Origin: Palsa-504 sp963818225
GTDB taxonomy: Bacteria > Actinomycetota > Actinomycetes > Streptosporangiales > Streptosporangiaceae
Assembly: GCA_963818225.1 (NCBI GenBank)
Contig: CAWFRO010000006.1
Span: forward strand, 124,001-188,000
Reading direction: 5' to 3'
DNA length: 64,000 bases
How positions within the stretch are numbered: the first letter of the stretch is position 1; the number at the start of each line of letters is the position of its first letter. Shown piece after piece: positions 16,145-25,704 of the stretch. The notes below the pieces were generated by a model. It did no database searches, had not been told where the DNA came from, and worked only from the letters and a program-made list of their open reading frames with translations. Both the position numbers and the translations under genes were made by a program.

Positions 16145-16849
16145 TCAGCCCATCGGGTACCGGTGAAACGCGACGGCGTACTCGCACCCGGCACCCAGGC
16201 CGGTGTAGCCCGCCATGTTCCGCAGGAACTCATCCGGGTCGAATTCCCGGCCCAGGCCCTCGATGTAGGCCCGGTGCTCGCGCAGCGACGCGACGCCCGC
16301 GCCGATGCTGGCGGTGACATCGACGAAGTGCGTCGGTGCGGTCATCGTGGCCACGTACGCGGCTTTGATGCCCGTCCACGCCGGGCCGGCCTCGGCGAAG
16401 ACCCACTCGTTCGCCGCGTCCCGGCAGGCGTCCAGGGTGGCCAGTCCGACCGCGCGGTGGTCGGCATGGTTGACCGGGCCCTCATCGCCCCAGGTGAGAT
16501 CGAAGCTCATGGTGATGATCACCTCCGGCCGCAGCCGGCGGAACACGGCGGCCAGGTCGCGCCGCAAAGGTATCCCGTATTCCACCAGCCCGTCGGCGTG
16601 GTCCAGGAACACGACCTCGGTCACGCCCACCACGGCGGCGCTGCGCCTCTCCTCGTCCACCCGCAGCGGCCCGACCCGGTCCGGCGCCATCCCCGCGATT
16701 CCTGCCTCGCCCCTGGTGGCGAGCAGGTAGCTGACCTGCTTGCCCTGACCAGTCCACCGGGCCACGGCTGAGGCCGCCCCGTACTCGAGATCATCCGGGT
16801 GGGCGACCACCGCGACCGCCCGGTCCCAGTCCTCCGCCATCGGCTCCAT
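16145..16849 (-). CDS. PIG-L family deacetylase (LmbE-like)
   Basis: 234 residues. Zinc motif AHPDDLEYG (His-Pro-Asp-Asp) at ~15-23 and the second histidine block NHADHRAVG near residue 120 define PIG-L N-acetylglucosamine-type deacetylases, the family of mycothiol MshB and Mca. Substrate not determined. ATG 16849 is chosen because AAGGAG precedes it; ATG 16840 is a later alternative. Convergent with ncRNA copy 2, whose terminator separates them. Confidence 0.88.
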   Translation of the reverse strand: MEPMAEDWDRAVAVVAHPDDLEYGAASAVARWTGQGKQVSYLLATRGEAGIAGMAPDRVGPLRVDEERRSAAVVGVTEVVFLDHADGLVEYGIPLRRDLAAVFRRLRPEVIITMSFDLTWGDEGPVNHADHRAVGLATLDACRDAANEWVFAEAGPAWTGIKAAYVATMTAPTHFVDVTASIGAGVASLREHRAYIEGLGREFDPDEFLRNMAGYTGLGAGCEYAVAFHRYPMG

Positions 16850-16912
16850 CGGCTGCTCCTTCTCCACTCCGCCCCTGCCGCAAGTGTGCCCTACGCGTGA
16901 GAGGGTGGGGCG

Positions 16913-17383
16913 GTGACCGCAGCTTCCGACATCTCCTGGAGCGGGCCGCCCGGGACGTTCAACCTCCGGGCCGCGGCCGTCATCACCCGCGGCGACGACA
17001 TCCTGCTGTGCACCGTCGACGGCCTGGGCTACTGGTTCCTGCCCGGCGGCCGGGTCCGCTTCGGCGAGCCGAGCGATGCGGCCCTGACCCGGGAGCTGGC
17101 CGAGGAACTGGGCCACGCCCTGCCGGGCGGGACGCTGGCGCTTGTCGCGGAGAACATCTTCCGCAACCAGTCACTGGAGCACGAGATCGGCCTGTACTAC
17201 CGGCTCACCTGGCCCGCCGAGCTGGCTCCCGGCGACCTGCACGGCGGCACCGAGGCAGGCCACCACTTCCGGTGGGTGCCGGCCCGCGAGCTCGGCTCGG
17301 TCGATTTCCGGCCCGCGGGGCTGATCCCGATCCTGCCTGACCTGGCCGGCACCCTCCGGCACGTCGTGCTGGCCGCCTCCTGA
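16913..17383 (+). CDS. NUDIX hydrolase
   Basis: 156 residues with a complete Nudix box: GGRVRFGEPSDAALTRELAE followed by ELG (~44-66), matching Gx5Ex7REUxEExGU. The strand before it is GYWFLPGG. Hydrolyses a nucleoside diphosphate linked to another group; substrate unknown. GTG start at 16913, preceded by GAGGGTGGGG. Divergent from PIG-L and nearly abutting convergent panB (3 bp gap). Confidence 0.9.
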   Translation: MTAASDISWSGPPGTFNLRAAAVITRGDDILLCTVDGLGYWFLPGGRVRFGEPSDAALTRELAEELGHALPGGTLALVAENIFRNQSLEHEIGLYYRLTWPAELAPGDLHGGTEAGHHFRWVPARELGSVDFRPAGLIPILPDLAGTLRHVVLAAS

Positions 17384-17386
17384 CCC

Positions 17387-18262
17387 CTAGCGGTACGAGC
17401 GCTCCTCGTCCGGGAAGGCGCCCGACGTGACATCCTCAGCGAACGCCGTCGCGGCCTCGCCGAGGACGGCGGCCAGGTCGGCGTACTTCTTGACGAACTT
17501 CGCCACCCGCGGGGACAGGCCCGCCATGTCCTGCCAGACCAGCACCTGCGCGTCGCAGGACGGGCCGGCCCCGATCCCGATGGTCGGGATGGACAGGGCC
17601 TCGGTCACCTGCGCGGCCAGCGACGCCGGCACGCACTCCAGCACGACGGCGAAGGCGCCCGCCGCCTCCAGCACCTTGGCGTCCTGCAGCAGGCGCTGCC
17701 CGTCCTCGCCGCGGCCCTGGACCCGGTAGCCGCCGAGGGCGTTGACTGACTGGGGGGTCAGGCCGAGGTGCGCCATCACCGGGATGCCGGCCGCGACCAG
17801 ATCCTCGACCTGGTGCGCGACCCGCTGACCGCCTTCGAGCTTGACCGCGTGCGCGCCGGTCTCCTTCAGGAAGCGGACCGCGGCGGACAGCGCCGCGCCC
17901 GGCGAGGCCTGATAGGAGCCGAACGGCAGGTCAGCGACGACCAGCGCCCGGCTGGTACCGCGCACCACGGCGGCGGTCAGCGGGATCAGCTCGTCGACCG
18001 TCACCGGGATCGTGCTCTCGTGGCCGTAGACCACCATGGCCGCCGAATCCCCGACCAGCAGCACCGGGATCCCGGCCCGGTCGAAGATGCCGGCCGACAG
18101 GGCGTCGTACGCGGTGAGCATGGGCCACTTCTCGCCGCGGGCCTTCGCGGCGGCGATATCGCGGACGGTGATCCGGCGCCCGGTGCCGGCCCCTCCGTAC
18201 AAGGGCTCAGGGGTGGTCCGCTGTCCCGTCGCGGCCACAGGTGAAGCATAGTTTTGTGACAT
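17387..18262 (-). CDS. panB: 3-methyl-2-oxobutanoate hydroxymethyltransferase
   Basis: 291 residues. Makes ketopantoate from alpha-ketoisovalerate and methylene-tetrahydrofolate, the first committed step of pantothenate/CoA synthesis. Family signatures: WPMLTAYDALSAGIFDRAGI, VGDSAAMVVYGHESTIPVT, DLPFGSYQ, AVKLEGG, PVMAHLGLTPQSVNALGGY and the end-domain IGIGAGPSCDAQVLVWQDM. Metal-binding aspartates of VGDS and VVADLPFG are present. Start ATG 18262 (MSQNYAS) follows GGAGGT by 7 nt, better than the frame's earlier ATG at 18277. Confidence 0.95.
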   Translation of the reverse strand: MSQNYASPVAATGQRTTPEPLYGGAGTGRRITVRDIAAAKARGEKWPMLTAYDALSAGIFDRAGIPVLLVGDSAAMVVYGHESTIPVTVDELIPLTAAVVRGTSRALVVADLPFGSYQASPGAALSAAVRFLKETGAHAVKLEGGQRVAHQVEDLVAAGIPVMAHLGLTPQSVNALGGYRVQGRGEDGQRLLQDAKVLEAAGAFAVVLECVPASLAAQVTEALSIPTIGIGAGPSCDAQVLVWQDMAGLSPRVAKFVKKYADLAAVLGEAATAFAEDVTSGAFPDEERSYR

Positions 18263-18372
18263 CGCTGTTACCTCCAAGTCTCGTGTCGCCCTCGCGGCGT
18301 ACCCGGACTGTTAAATGATGGCACGCGGGCCGGGCCGAGCGGTATAGCCACCGGTTCTGAAAGACTTGAGAG

Positions 18373-20181
18373 ATGATCGATTTCGCGGACGTGGACAAGC
18401 TGGCGGCGGCCTATCAGCAGCGCGGCGGGCAGCCAGGTCTGGCCTACGGGGTCGTGCTGGATGGCGAGCTGGTGCATGCCGCCGGGCTCGGCGAGCGGCA
18501 CCTCGGCGGCCCGCCGCCGGACGCTGACACGGTCTTCCGTATCGCGTCGATGTCCAAGAGCTTCACCGCGTCCGCGGTCCTGGCGCTGCGCGACGACGGG
18601 ATGCTCAAGCTCGACGACCTGGCCGAGGAGTACGTCCCCGAGCTGCGCGGCTGGCCGCCGGTGACGCCGGACGCGGCCCGCGTGTCGGTCCGGCACCTGC
18701 TCACGATGACGGCCGGCTTCCCGACCGACGATCCGTGGGGCGACCGGCAGCAGGGCCTGCCGCTAGAGGAATTCGGCCGCTTCCTGGCCGGCGGCGTGGG
18801 GCTCAACTGGGCGCCGGGAACCCAGTTCGAGTACTCCAATCTCGGGTACGCGATCCTGGGCCGGGTCATCGCCTCCGTCGCGGGCCAGGCGTACCCGGAC
18901 TACATCCGCCACCAGCTGCTGCGCCCGCTCGGCATGACGCGCACGGGGTTCGAGGCCGAGGAGTTCGAGACACCCGGCCAGCCCGGCACCGCAACCGGGG
19001 GCCTGGCCCGGGGCTACCGGCGGCTGGCGAAGGGGGACGGCGAGGCGGCCCCGCTGTCGGCGCAGTGGTCCGAAGTGGCCTTTGACGTGCTCGGCGCGTT
19101 CGCCCCGATGGGCGGGATCTTCAGCTGCGTGCGGGATCTCACCCGGTGGGTGGCCGGCTTCGCCGCCGCGTTCCCGCCCGGCGGTCCGCAGGACGGCGGC
19201 GCGCATCCGCTGCGGCGCGCCTCCCGGCGTGAAATGCAGCTCCCGCAGGCGTCGACCGGATGGGACCGGCCGGCTGCGTTCCCCGGGGATACGGTGGCCG
19301 GGCTGCCGGCCTACGGCTTCGGCCTGTTCGTGCAGGAGCATCCCGCCTTCGGCCGGATAGTCAGCCATAGCGGCGGCTACCCGGGCTTCGGCAGCAACAT
19401 GCGCTGGCATCCGGCCTCGGGCACCGGCGTGATCGCGCTCGGAAACGGCACCTACGCTCCGACCACGACGCTGGCCACCCGGCTGCTGGAGGCCGTGCTG
19501 CGGCACCGCGAGCGGCCCCTGACCGGTTACGGCGTGGCGCTGGCCCCGGCCGCACCCACCGGGTCCGGGCCGTGGCCGGAGACGCTGGCCGCGCGGACCG
19601 CGGTCAGCGGCCTGCTGCGGTCCTGGGACGACGCGCTGGCTGCCCGGCTGTTCTCGCCCAACGTGGCCCAGGACGCCCCGTTCGACGAACGGCAGCAGGC
19701 CATCGCGGCGATCCGGCGGCGCATCGGGGACTTCCATGACGACGAAGGCCGCCGCCCCGAGTTCGACACACCGGCGCACTGCCGGTGGTGGCTGGCGGGG
19801 GAGCGCGGCGTGGTCCAGGCGCAGATCCAGCTCAATCCCGAACGCCCGCCGCGCGTGCAGTCCCTCACCCTCGCCGTGCCGCCCGCGCCGGGCTCGGCCC
19901 TGGCCGGCACGCTGGAAGCGGTCCTGGGCTGGCTGAACGGCACGGACCGCGACTGGGCCGAGGCGGTGCCGGTCGCCGAGAGCGTGGATACCGGCCTGCT
20001 GGCCCGCCGTCTGCGGATGGCCGCGGTCTGGGCCGGCCGGTGCCGCCTGGGGGCCTACCGGGCCGGCGATGGCGCCGCGTCTGTCGTAGTGGAACTGCCC
20101 GGCGAGCACGCCACCCTGACCCTGACCCTGGTCGTCGACCCGTCCTCCGGCGTGCTCCGCCAGGCTGACATCGTGCCGTAG
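18373..20181 (+). CDS. Serine hydrolase of the beta-lactamase/PBP4-like (class C) family
   Basis: 602 residues. Catalytic SxxK is SMSK in FRIASMSKSFTASAVLALRD (~56-75); the Tyr motif is YSN in FEYSNLGYAILGRV (~155); the third motif is HSGGYPGFGSN (~335). The remaining ~200 C-terminal residues form a separate beta-rich lipocalin-like region of unknown role. No signal peptide is obvious, suggesting a cytoplasmic esterase or peptidase rather than a secreted lactamase. Substrate unknown. Confidence 0.85.
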   Translation: MIDFADVDKLAAAYQQRGGQPGLAYGVVLDGELVHAAGLGERHLGGPPPDADTVFRIASMSKSFTASAVLALRDDGMLKLDDLAEEYVPELRGWPPVTPDAARVSVRHLLTMTAGFPTDDPWGDRQQGLPLEEFGRFLAGGVGLNWAPGTQFEYSNLGYAILGRVIASVAGQAYPDYIRHQLLRPLGMTRTGFEAEEFETPGQPGTATGGLARGYRRLAKGDGEAAPLSAQWSEVAFDVLGAFAPMGGIFSCVRDLTRWVAGFAAAFPPGGPQDGGAHPLRRASRREMQLPQASTGWDRPAAFPGDTVAGLPAYGFGLFVQEHPAFGRIVSHSGGYPGFGSNMRWHPASGTGVIALGNGTYAPTTTLATRLLEAVLRHRERPLTGYGVALAPAAPTGSGPWPETLAARTAVSGLLRSWDDALAARLFSPNVAQDAPFDERQQAIAAIRRRIGDFHDDEGRRPEFDTPAHCRWWLAGERGVVQAQIQLNPERPPRVQSLTLAVPPAPGSALAGTLEAVLGWLNGTDRDWAEAVPVAESVDTGLLARRLRMAAVWAGRCRLGAYRAGDGAASVVVELPGEHATLTLTLVVDPSSGVLRQADIVP

Positions 20182-20263
20182 GGGGACCCTGCCGACCAGC
20201 AGCCAGGAGCGGCTCCCCGTCAGGATGTGACCTGGATCACCCGCGTCGCGCGGAAATAGATTC

Positions 20264-20286
20264 CGATACGAGACCGTTCCGTATCG
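20264..20286. promoter_or_regulatory. Palindromic candidate TetR operator upstream of the MFS gene
   Basis: CGATACG (20264-20270) and CGTATCG (20280-20286) form a perfect 7-bp inverted repeat around a 9-bp centre, AGACCGTTC. The core GAGACCGTTCCGT resembles operators of TetR repressors that guard MFS exporters in actinomycetes. It lies 129 bp before the MFS start, and a TetR gene follows the transporter. Binding is inferred. Confidence 0.5.
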
Positions 20287-20414
20287 ATAGTCGCGGTACC
20301 CGGGAAGGTTCCGCCCAGGACAACACGGGGATCGTCGCGCGCCTTCCCGGTTCCGCCCACAGACTCCGGGGCCAAAAACCCCGGCCACCAGACCAAGTGA
20401 ACCGGAAGGGACAC

Positions 20415-22022
20415 ATGGACACGCAGACGATTTACCGTCGCCGCTGGGTCATCCTCAGCGTGCTGATCGTCAGCCTGCTCGCCATCGTCATCGACAACAC
20501 GGTGCTCAACGTGGCGCTCAAGACTATCGCCGAGCCTCGCGGGGGCCTCGGCGCGAGCCAGAGCCAGCTCGAGTGGGCCATCAACTCCTACACTCTGGTC
20601 TTCGCCGGCCTGCTCTTCACCTTCGGCGTGCTGGGCGACAAGATCGGCCGCAAGCGCATGCTCATCATCGGGCTGGTGCTGTTCGGCGTCGCCTCGCTGC
20701 TGTCGGCCTACTCACGGACGCCCGACCAGCTGATCCTGGCGCGGGCCGCGATGGGCCTAGGCGGCGCGGCGGTCATGCCGCAGACGCTCTCCATCATCTC
20801 CAACGTCTTCGAGCCCGCCGAGCGGCCGCGGGCCATCGGCCTGTGGGCCATGGCGGTCGGTATCGGCTTCGCCATCGGCCCGGTGCTCGGCGGCGTGCTG
20901 CTCGACCACTTCTGGTGGGGCTCGGTCTTCCTCATCAACGTCCCGGTGACCGCGCTCGGCGCTCTGGCCGCCGTCATCCTGGTGCCCGAATCGCGCAACC
21001 ACGAAGCCGGCGGCATCGACTACGTCGGGGTGCTGCTGTCCATCGCGGGCCTGGTGCTCCTGGTGTACGGCATCGTCCAGGGCGGCGACGTCGGCTCCTG
21101 GGTCCACCGGGAGGTGCTCGGCCCGATCATCGGCGGCCTGGTCATCCTCGCGGTGTTCGGCTGGTGGGAGACGCGGGTCGCGCACCCGTCGCTGGACGTG
21201 CGGCTGTTCCGCGACCCGCGGCTGTCGGCCTCGGTCGGATCGATCGCGCTGGTGTTCTTCGGCGTGGGCGGGGTGTACTTCTTCACCAGCTTCTACCTGC
21301 AGAACGTCCGCGGTTACAGCCCGCTGGTCACCGGCCTGCTGACCGTCCCGTTCGCGGTCGGGCAGCTGCTGCTCTCGCCGCGCAGCGCCCGTCTGGTCCG
21401 GCGGTACGGCGCGAAGGCCGTGGGCGCGACGGGCCTGTTCGTCATGGCCGCCGCCATCGCGGGCTACGCCACCCTCGGCACGGACTCGCCGATCTGGATC
21501 ATCGGCGTGCTGTTCGCCATCCAGGGCGCTGCCATCGGGATCGTGATGCCGGCCGCCACCGCCTCCGTCATGGACGTGGTGCCGCGCGAGCGGGCCGGCG
21601 CCGGATCCTCGCTGACCAACGTCTCGCGCCAGGTCGCGGTCGCGCTCAGCGTCGCCATCCTGGGCTCGATCCTGGCCCAGTTCTACCGGACTGCGCTCAG
21701 CCCCTCGCTGACCGGCCTGCCCGCCTCCGCGCGGTCAGCGGCGTCCTCGTCGATCACCGCCACCCAGGCGGTGGCCCAGCAGCTCGGCGCGGCCGGGCAG
21801 TCGCTGCTCGGCCCGGCGAACGACGCGTTCGTCCACTCCATGCGCATCACCTCGCTGGTCGCGGCCCTGGTCGCGATGGCCGGCGGGTTCGTGGTGCTGC
21901 GCTGGATGCCCGGCCGTCCGGCCCCGGCCGCCGAAATCGCCGCGGCCAGCGAGGACACCTACGCGGCGGAGCTGGGCATAATGGAGCAAGACATGCTCAA
22001 TGCCGCCGACCGAGAGGGATGA
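20415..22022 (+). CDS. MFS transporter, DHA2 (EmrB/QacA) 14-helix drug exporter family
   Basis: 535 residues. Helix 1 carries LAIVIDNTVLNVALKTIA (motif D1), the loop 2-3 motif is GVLGDKIGRKRMLIIGLVLF (motif A), and helix 5 has motif C (AVGIGFAIGPVLGGVLLDHF). About 14 membrane helices can be counted. A proton-driven exporter of unknown substrate. ATG 20415 has GGAAGGG 4 nt upstream; the longer frame from 20397 lacks one. The TetR gene begins 6 bp after its stop, so the pair is an operon. Confidence 0.9.
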   Translation: MDTQTIYRRRWVILSVLIVSLLAIVIDNTVLNVALKTIAEPRGGLGASQSQLEWAINSYTLVFAGLLFTFGVLGDKIGRKRMLIIGLVLFGVASLLSAYSRTPDQLILARAAMGLGGAAVMPQTLSIISNVFEPAERPRAIGLWAMAVGIGFAIGPVLGGVLLDHFWWGSVFLINVPVTALGALAAVILVPESRNHEAGGIDYVGVLLSIAGLVLLVYGIVQGGDVGSWVHREVLGPIIGGLVILAVFGWWETRVAHPSLDVRLFRDPRLSASVGSIALVFFGVGGVYFFTSFYLQNVRGYSPLVTGLLTVPFAVGQLLLSPRSARLVRRYGAKAVGATGLFVMAAAIAGYATLGTDSPIWIIGVLFAIQGAAIGIVMPAATASVMDVVPRERAGAGSSLTNVSRQVAVALSVAILGSILAQFYRTALSPSLTGLPASARSAASSSITATQAVAQQLGAAGQSLLGPANDAFVHSMRITSLVAALVAMAGGFVVLRWMPGRPAPAAEIAAASEDTYAAELGIMEQDMLNAADREG

Positions 22023-22028
22023 CCAGCG

Positions 22029-22763
22029 ATGGAGCCCGGGATCCTGGATCAGTGGTCGTGCGCTGAGACCCTGGACACCGGCAGCCTGGACGTTGGCAGC
22101 CTGGACATTGGCAGCCTGAACACGGGCACCCCGGATACAGGCACCCCGGACACAGGCGCGGAAGCCGGGCCGGCGCGGGTAGCCCCCCGCCGGCCCGGCC
22201 GGCCGCGTAGCGAGCAGGCCGAGCAGGCCATCATCGAGGCCACGCTCGACCTGTTCGCCGAGCAGGGCTTCGAGGGCGTATGCGTCGAGGCCGTCGCCGC
22301 CCGCGCCGGGGTCGGGAAGGCCACCATCTACCGCCGCTGGCCGAACAAGGAGGACCTGCTGCTCGCCGCGTTCGGCTCGCTGAAGTCGCCGTTCCCCGAG
22401 GCCCGCGGCGTGTCGGTCCGCGACGACCTGCTCGCCATGGTGAAGGTCATGTGCGCGGACCGGAGCGACCCGCGCAAGGCGCGCCGGTACGCGTTGCTGC
22501 TCGGCGAGGGGGACAAGTACCCGCGGCTGATGGCCCGGTACCTCCAGACCGTGGTGGAGCCGCGCCGCGAGGCCATGCGCGCAGTCATCCGCCGCGGGAC
22601 GCAGACCGGCGAGCTGCGCCCCGACACCGACGTCGAGATTGCCATGCTCACGCTGACCGGGGCGTGCATGGCCCAGGGCCAGTCGGTACCCGGAACGCTT
22701 GACGACGAGTTCGCCACCCGCCTGGTCGACGGCCTGCTGCTGGGCCTGTCCGCCCGCAGCTGA
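22029..22763 (+). CDS. TetR-family transcriptional regulator with repetitive N-terminus
   Basis: 244 residues. The helix-turn-helix spans ~58-105: AIIEATLDLFAEQGFEGVCV, then VAARAGVGKATIYRRWPNKE. The C-terminal ligand domain is of the TetR_C_11/AcrR type (RRYALLLGEGDKYPRLMARY). The first ~50 residues are unusual: six pentapeptide repeats of the form LDTGS/LDVGS/LNTGT/PDTGT, encoded by 15-bp tandem repeats. ATG 22029 is preceded by GAGGGATGACCAGCG. Likely represses the MFS gene and itself via the palindrome at 20264. Confidence 0.88.
   Translation: MEPGILDQWSCAETLDTGSLDVGSLDIGSLNTGTPDTGTPDTGAEAGPARVAPRRPGRPRSEQAEQAIIEATLDLFAEQGFEGVCVEAVAARAGVGKATIYRRWPNKEDLLLAAFGSLKSPFPEARGVSVRDDLLAMVKVMCADRSDPRKARRYALLLGEGDKYPRLMARYLQTVVEPRREAMRAVIRRGTQTGELRPDTDVEIAMLTLTGACMAQGQSVPGTLDDEFATRLVDGLLLGLSARS
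22071..22160 (+). repeat. 15-bp tandem repeat in the TetR N-terminus, six units
   Basis: Units begin CTGGACACCGGCAGC, CTGGACGTTGGCAGC, CTGGACATTGGCAGC, then three more diverged copies. Each encodes five residues of the unstructured N-terminal extension. Confidence 0.85.
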
Positions 22764-22767
22764 CGCA

Positions 22768-23820
22768 GTGGATCTCGCGGCGGAGTGGCGAGGACGCCTG
22801 AACGCCGAGGCGGATAGTTACGCCCGGCTGGCGCTGGAGAACATTACCCGGGAATACCCGACGCTGGTGTCCGCGCTGATGACCGGCCCGGGGCAGTTCC
22901 CGCGCCAGCCGCGGGACCGGACGCCGGTGTTCTACGGCAGCTACGACTGGCACTCCTGCGTGGAGATGCACTGGGTCCTGGTCCGGCTGCTCAAGGCGGT
23001 TCCCGGCGCGGTGCCCGCGGCCGGGATCAGATCCGCGCTCGACGCCCAGTTCACCCCGGACGGGCTGGCCGCGGAGGCCGAGTACGCGGGCCTCAGCGGG
23101 ACCGGCCTGCGGCATTACGGCTGGGGCTGGGCGCTGCGGCTCAGCCATGAGCTGGCCAGCTGGACCGACGATGCAGACGCCCGGCGCTGGGCGGCGGCCA
23201 TGGAGCCGCTGGCCGAGGCGTTGGCTGCGAACTTCCTCCGCTGGCTGCCCAAGGCCACCTACCCGACCCGCGTCGGGAACCATCCCAACAGCTCGTTCGC
23301 GCTGTCCCTGGCCATGCCTTATGCGCGGCTGCTGGACCGCCGCGGGCGGCCTGAGCTGGCCCGGGCCATCCAGGACGCCGCCCGCCGCTGGTACGCCGCC
23401 GACGCCGGCTACCCCGGCGGCTGGGAGCCCTCCGGGCACGACTTCCTGTCGCCCGCGCTGACCGAGGCCGAGCTGATGGCCCTGCTCCTGCCGCCCGGGG
23501 AGTTCAGCACCTGGCTCGCGGCGTTCCTGCCCGGTCTGCATCGACAAGATCCGGCCGCGCTGTTCACCCCCGCCGTGGTCTCGGATTCCAGCGACGGCCA
23601 GATCGCGCACCTGCACGGCCTCAACCTCAGCCGCGCCTGGTGCTTCCGGCGGCTGGCCGAGTCGCTTCCTCCCGCGGACCCGCGCGTCGCGGCCTGCGCC
23701 GCCGCCATGCGCACGCACGCCGAGGCGTCACTGCCGCACGCCGTGGGCGATCACTACATGGTCACCCACTGGCTCGCCGCCTACGCTGTCCTTCTTCTTT
23801 CCGGCGACCCCGCCCGTTAG
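22768..23820 (+). CDS. DUF2891 family protein
   Basis: 350 residues. DUF2891 signatures: ALENITREYP, FYGSYDWHSCVEMHWVLVRL, GWGWALRLSHELASW, NHPNSSFALSLAMPYARLL, YPGGWEPSGHDFLSPALTEAELM and HLHGLNLSRAWCFRRLA. The fold is an alpha-alpha toroid as in glycoside hydrolases, but no activity is proven. GTG start at 22768, only 4 bp after the TetR stop. Its TAG overlaps the convergent nadE stop by 4 bp. Confidence 0.88.
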   Translation: MDLAAEWRGRLNAEADSYARLALENITREYPTLVSALMTGPGQFPRQPRDRTPVFYGSYDWHSCVEMHWVLVRLLKAVPGAVPAAGIRSALDAQFTPDGLAAEAEYAGLSGTGLRHYGWGWALRLSHELASWTDDADARRWAAAMEPLAEALAANFLRWLPKATYPTRVGNHPNSSFALSLAMPYARLLDRRGRPELARAIQDAARRWYAADAGYPGGWEPSGHDFLSPALTEAELMALLLPPGEFSTWLAAFLPGLHRQDPAALFTPAVVSDSSDGQIAHLHGLNLSRAWCFRRLAESLPPADPRVAACAAAMRTHAEASLPHAVGDHYMVTHWLAAYAVLLLSGDPAR

Positions 23821-25634
23821 TCGGCGGCGCGCAGGTGCTCACGCCACCGGTTGGTGATGGGCAGCCGCCGGTCCCGGCCGAAGTTCTTCTGGCTGATCTT
23901 CGGCCCGGGCGGGTACTGCCGCCGCTTGTACTCGGCCGTGTCGACCAGCCGGATGACCCGCTCGACCAGCGCCGGGTCATGCCCGGCCGCGATCAGCTCG
24001 GCGCTGCCCATGTCCCGCTCCACGTAGTCGTCGAGCAGCGCGTCGAGCACCTCATACGGCGGCAGCGAGTCGGTGTCGAGCTGTCCCGGCGCCAGCTCGG
24101 CGCTCGGCGGCTTGGTGATGGAGTTCTCCGGGATCGGCGGCGTGGCCCCCAGCCGGGTGGCTTCGGCGTTGCGCCACCGGGACAGCTCCCAGACCGTCGT
24201 CTTGAACACGTCCTTGATCGGGCCGAACCCGCCTGCTGAGTCCCCGTAGAGGGTCGAGTAGCCGGTGGCCAGCTCGCTCTTGTTGCCGGTGGTCAGCACC
24301 AGGTGCCCGGCCGCGTTGGACAGCCCCATCAGCACCACCCCGCGCACCCTGGCCTGCAGGTTTTCCGGCGGCAGCCCGGTCGCGGGAAAACCAGCCGGGG
24401 CGAGCTCGGTGGTGAACGCGTCGACCATCGAGGCGATCGGTATCGTCATCGCGTGCACGCCCTGGCGCTTGACCAGATCCTCGGCGTCGGTGACCGAGTG
24501 ATCCGAGGAGTACCGGCTGGGCATCAGCACGACGTGCACGGCGTCGGGCCCGACCGCATCCGTGGCGATCGTCGCGGTCAGCGCGGAGTCAATCCCGCCG
24601 GACAGCGCCAGGATGACCGAACGGAACCCGTTCTTGCGCACGTAGTCCCGGACCCCGGTCACCAGCGCGGTGTAGACCTCGGCCGGATCGGACAGCCGCG
24701 GCCAGAACGCCTCTCCGGGGTCCCCGGCTCCCGGGTCCAGGCCGGCCTCCGGCAGGGTGACCCGCTTGATCGTGATCACCGTGCCGTCCTGCGCGTCCAC
24801 CGGCTCCTCGTCCGGCACGTCCGCGGCCGGGGCGGCCGGCAGATCCAGGTCCGCGACGACGAGCGCCTCGTCGAACTGCGGCCCCCGGGCGAGCAGCGTG
24901 CCGTCCGCGGCCACCAGGATGGAGTCACCGTCGAAGACCAGCTCGTCCTGGCCGCCGACCATATTGGCGTAAGCCAGCGCGGCCCCCGCCTCCCGGGCCC
25001 GCCGGACCACCAGATCCAGCCGCACGTCATCCTTGCCGCGTTCATACGGCGAGGCGTTCGGCACCAGCAGCAGGGAGGCGCCCGCCTGCCGGCACGCCGA
25101 CACCGGGCCGCCTTCCTGCCACAGGTCCTCGCAGATCGCGATCGCGGCCTCCACGCTCTCGCCGTTCCCGGCCGGGATCCGGAAGACCGGCAGCGTGTTG
25201 CCCGGCACGAAGTAACGGAACTCGTCGAACACCCCGTAGTTCGGCAGGTGGTGCTTGGCCGAGGTGATGACCACCTTGCCCCCGTGCAGCAGCGCCGCCG
25301 CGTCCTGCGGCGCGCCGGCCGGCAGCCCGGTGCGGGCGGCCAGGTCGGCCCGCCGGTCCAGGTAGCCGGTCACCACCGCCATGCCGCCCAGCCCCTCGGC
25401 CGCCAGCCGGGCCGCCACCTCGTGCAGGGCGGCGATGGACGCCTCGACGAACGACGCGCGCAGCGCGAGATCCTCCACCGGGTATCCGGTCAGCATCATC
25501 TCGGGGAACACCACCACCTGGGCGCCGCGCACCGCGGCCCGGCGCGTCCACTCCACGATCAGCTCGGCGTTCCCGTCCAGGTCCCCGACCGTGGCGTTGA
25601 CCTGGGCTAGCGCGATCCTCAGCTTCGTCACCAT
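23817..25634 (-). CDS. nadE: Glutamine-dependent NAD+ synthase
   Basis: 605 residues, two domains. The N-terminal nitrilase-like glutaminase (~1-270) has the triad Glu in VVFPEMMLTGYP, Lys in SAKHHLPNYG and Cys in AIAICEDLWQEGG. The C-terminal synthetase (~310-605) has the ATP P-loop VILALSGGIDSALTATIA and TTGNKSELATGYSTLYGDSA. It amidates nicotinate adenine dinucleotide using glutamine. Full length and intact. Convergent with DUF2891; divergent from glnA2. Confidence 0.96.
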   Translation of the reverse strand: MVTKLRIALAQVNATVGDLDGNAELIVEWTRRAAVRGAQVVVFPEMMLTGYPVEDLALRASFVEASIAALHEVAARLAAEGLGGMAVVTGYLDRRADLAARTGLPAGAPQDAAALLHGGKVVITSAKHHLPNYGVFDEFRYFVPGNTLPVFRIPAGNGESVEAAIAICEDLWQEGGPVSACRQAGASLLLVPNASPYERGKDDVRLDLVVRRAREAGAALAYANMVGGQDELVFDGDSILVAADGTLLARGPQFDEALVVADLDLPAAPAADVPDEEPVDAQDGTVITIKRVTLPEAGLDPGAGDPGEAFWPRLSDPAEVYTALVTGVRDYVRKNGFRSVILALSGGIDSALTATIATDAVGPDAVHVVLMPSRYSSDHSVTDAEDLVKRQGVHAMTIPIASMVDAFTTELAPAGFPATGLPPENLQARVRGVVLMGLSNAAGHLVLTTGNKSELATGYSTLYGDSAGGFGPIKDVFKTTVWELSRWRNAEATRLGATPPIPENSITKPPSAELAPGQLDTDSLPPYEVLDALLDDYVERDMGSAELIAAGHDPALVERVIRLVDTAEYKRRQYPPGPKISQKNFGRDRRLPITNRWREHLRAAD

Positions 25635-25704
25635 TCCAGCCTAGGCGCTCGGCCCGGCGGACCACCCACCACCTTGCACCCCTATGGCCACCGGTCGCTC
25701 TCCC

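Noticed and set aside
22071..22160. Regulatory direct repeats (operator iterons) in the TetR gene
   Set aside because: The units keep the reading frame, vary mostly at codon level and encode pentapeptides, so a coding minisatellite is simpler.
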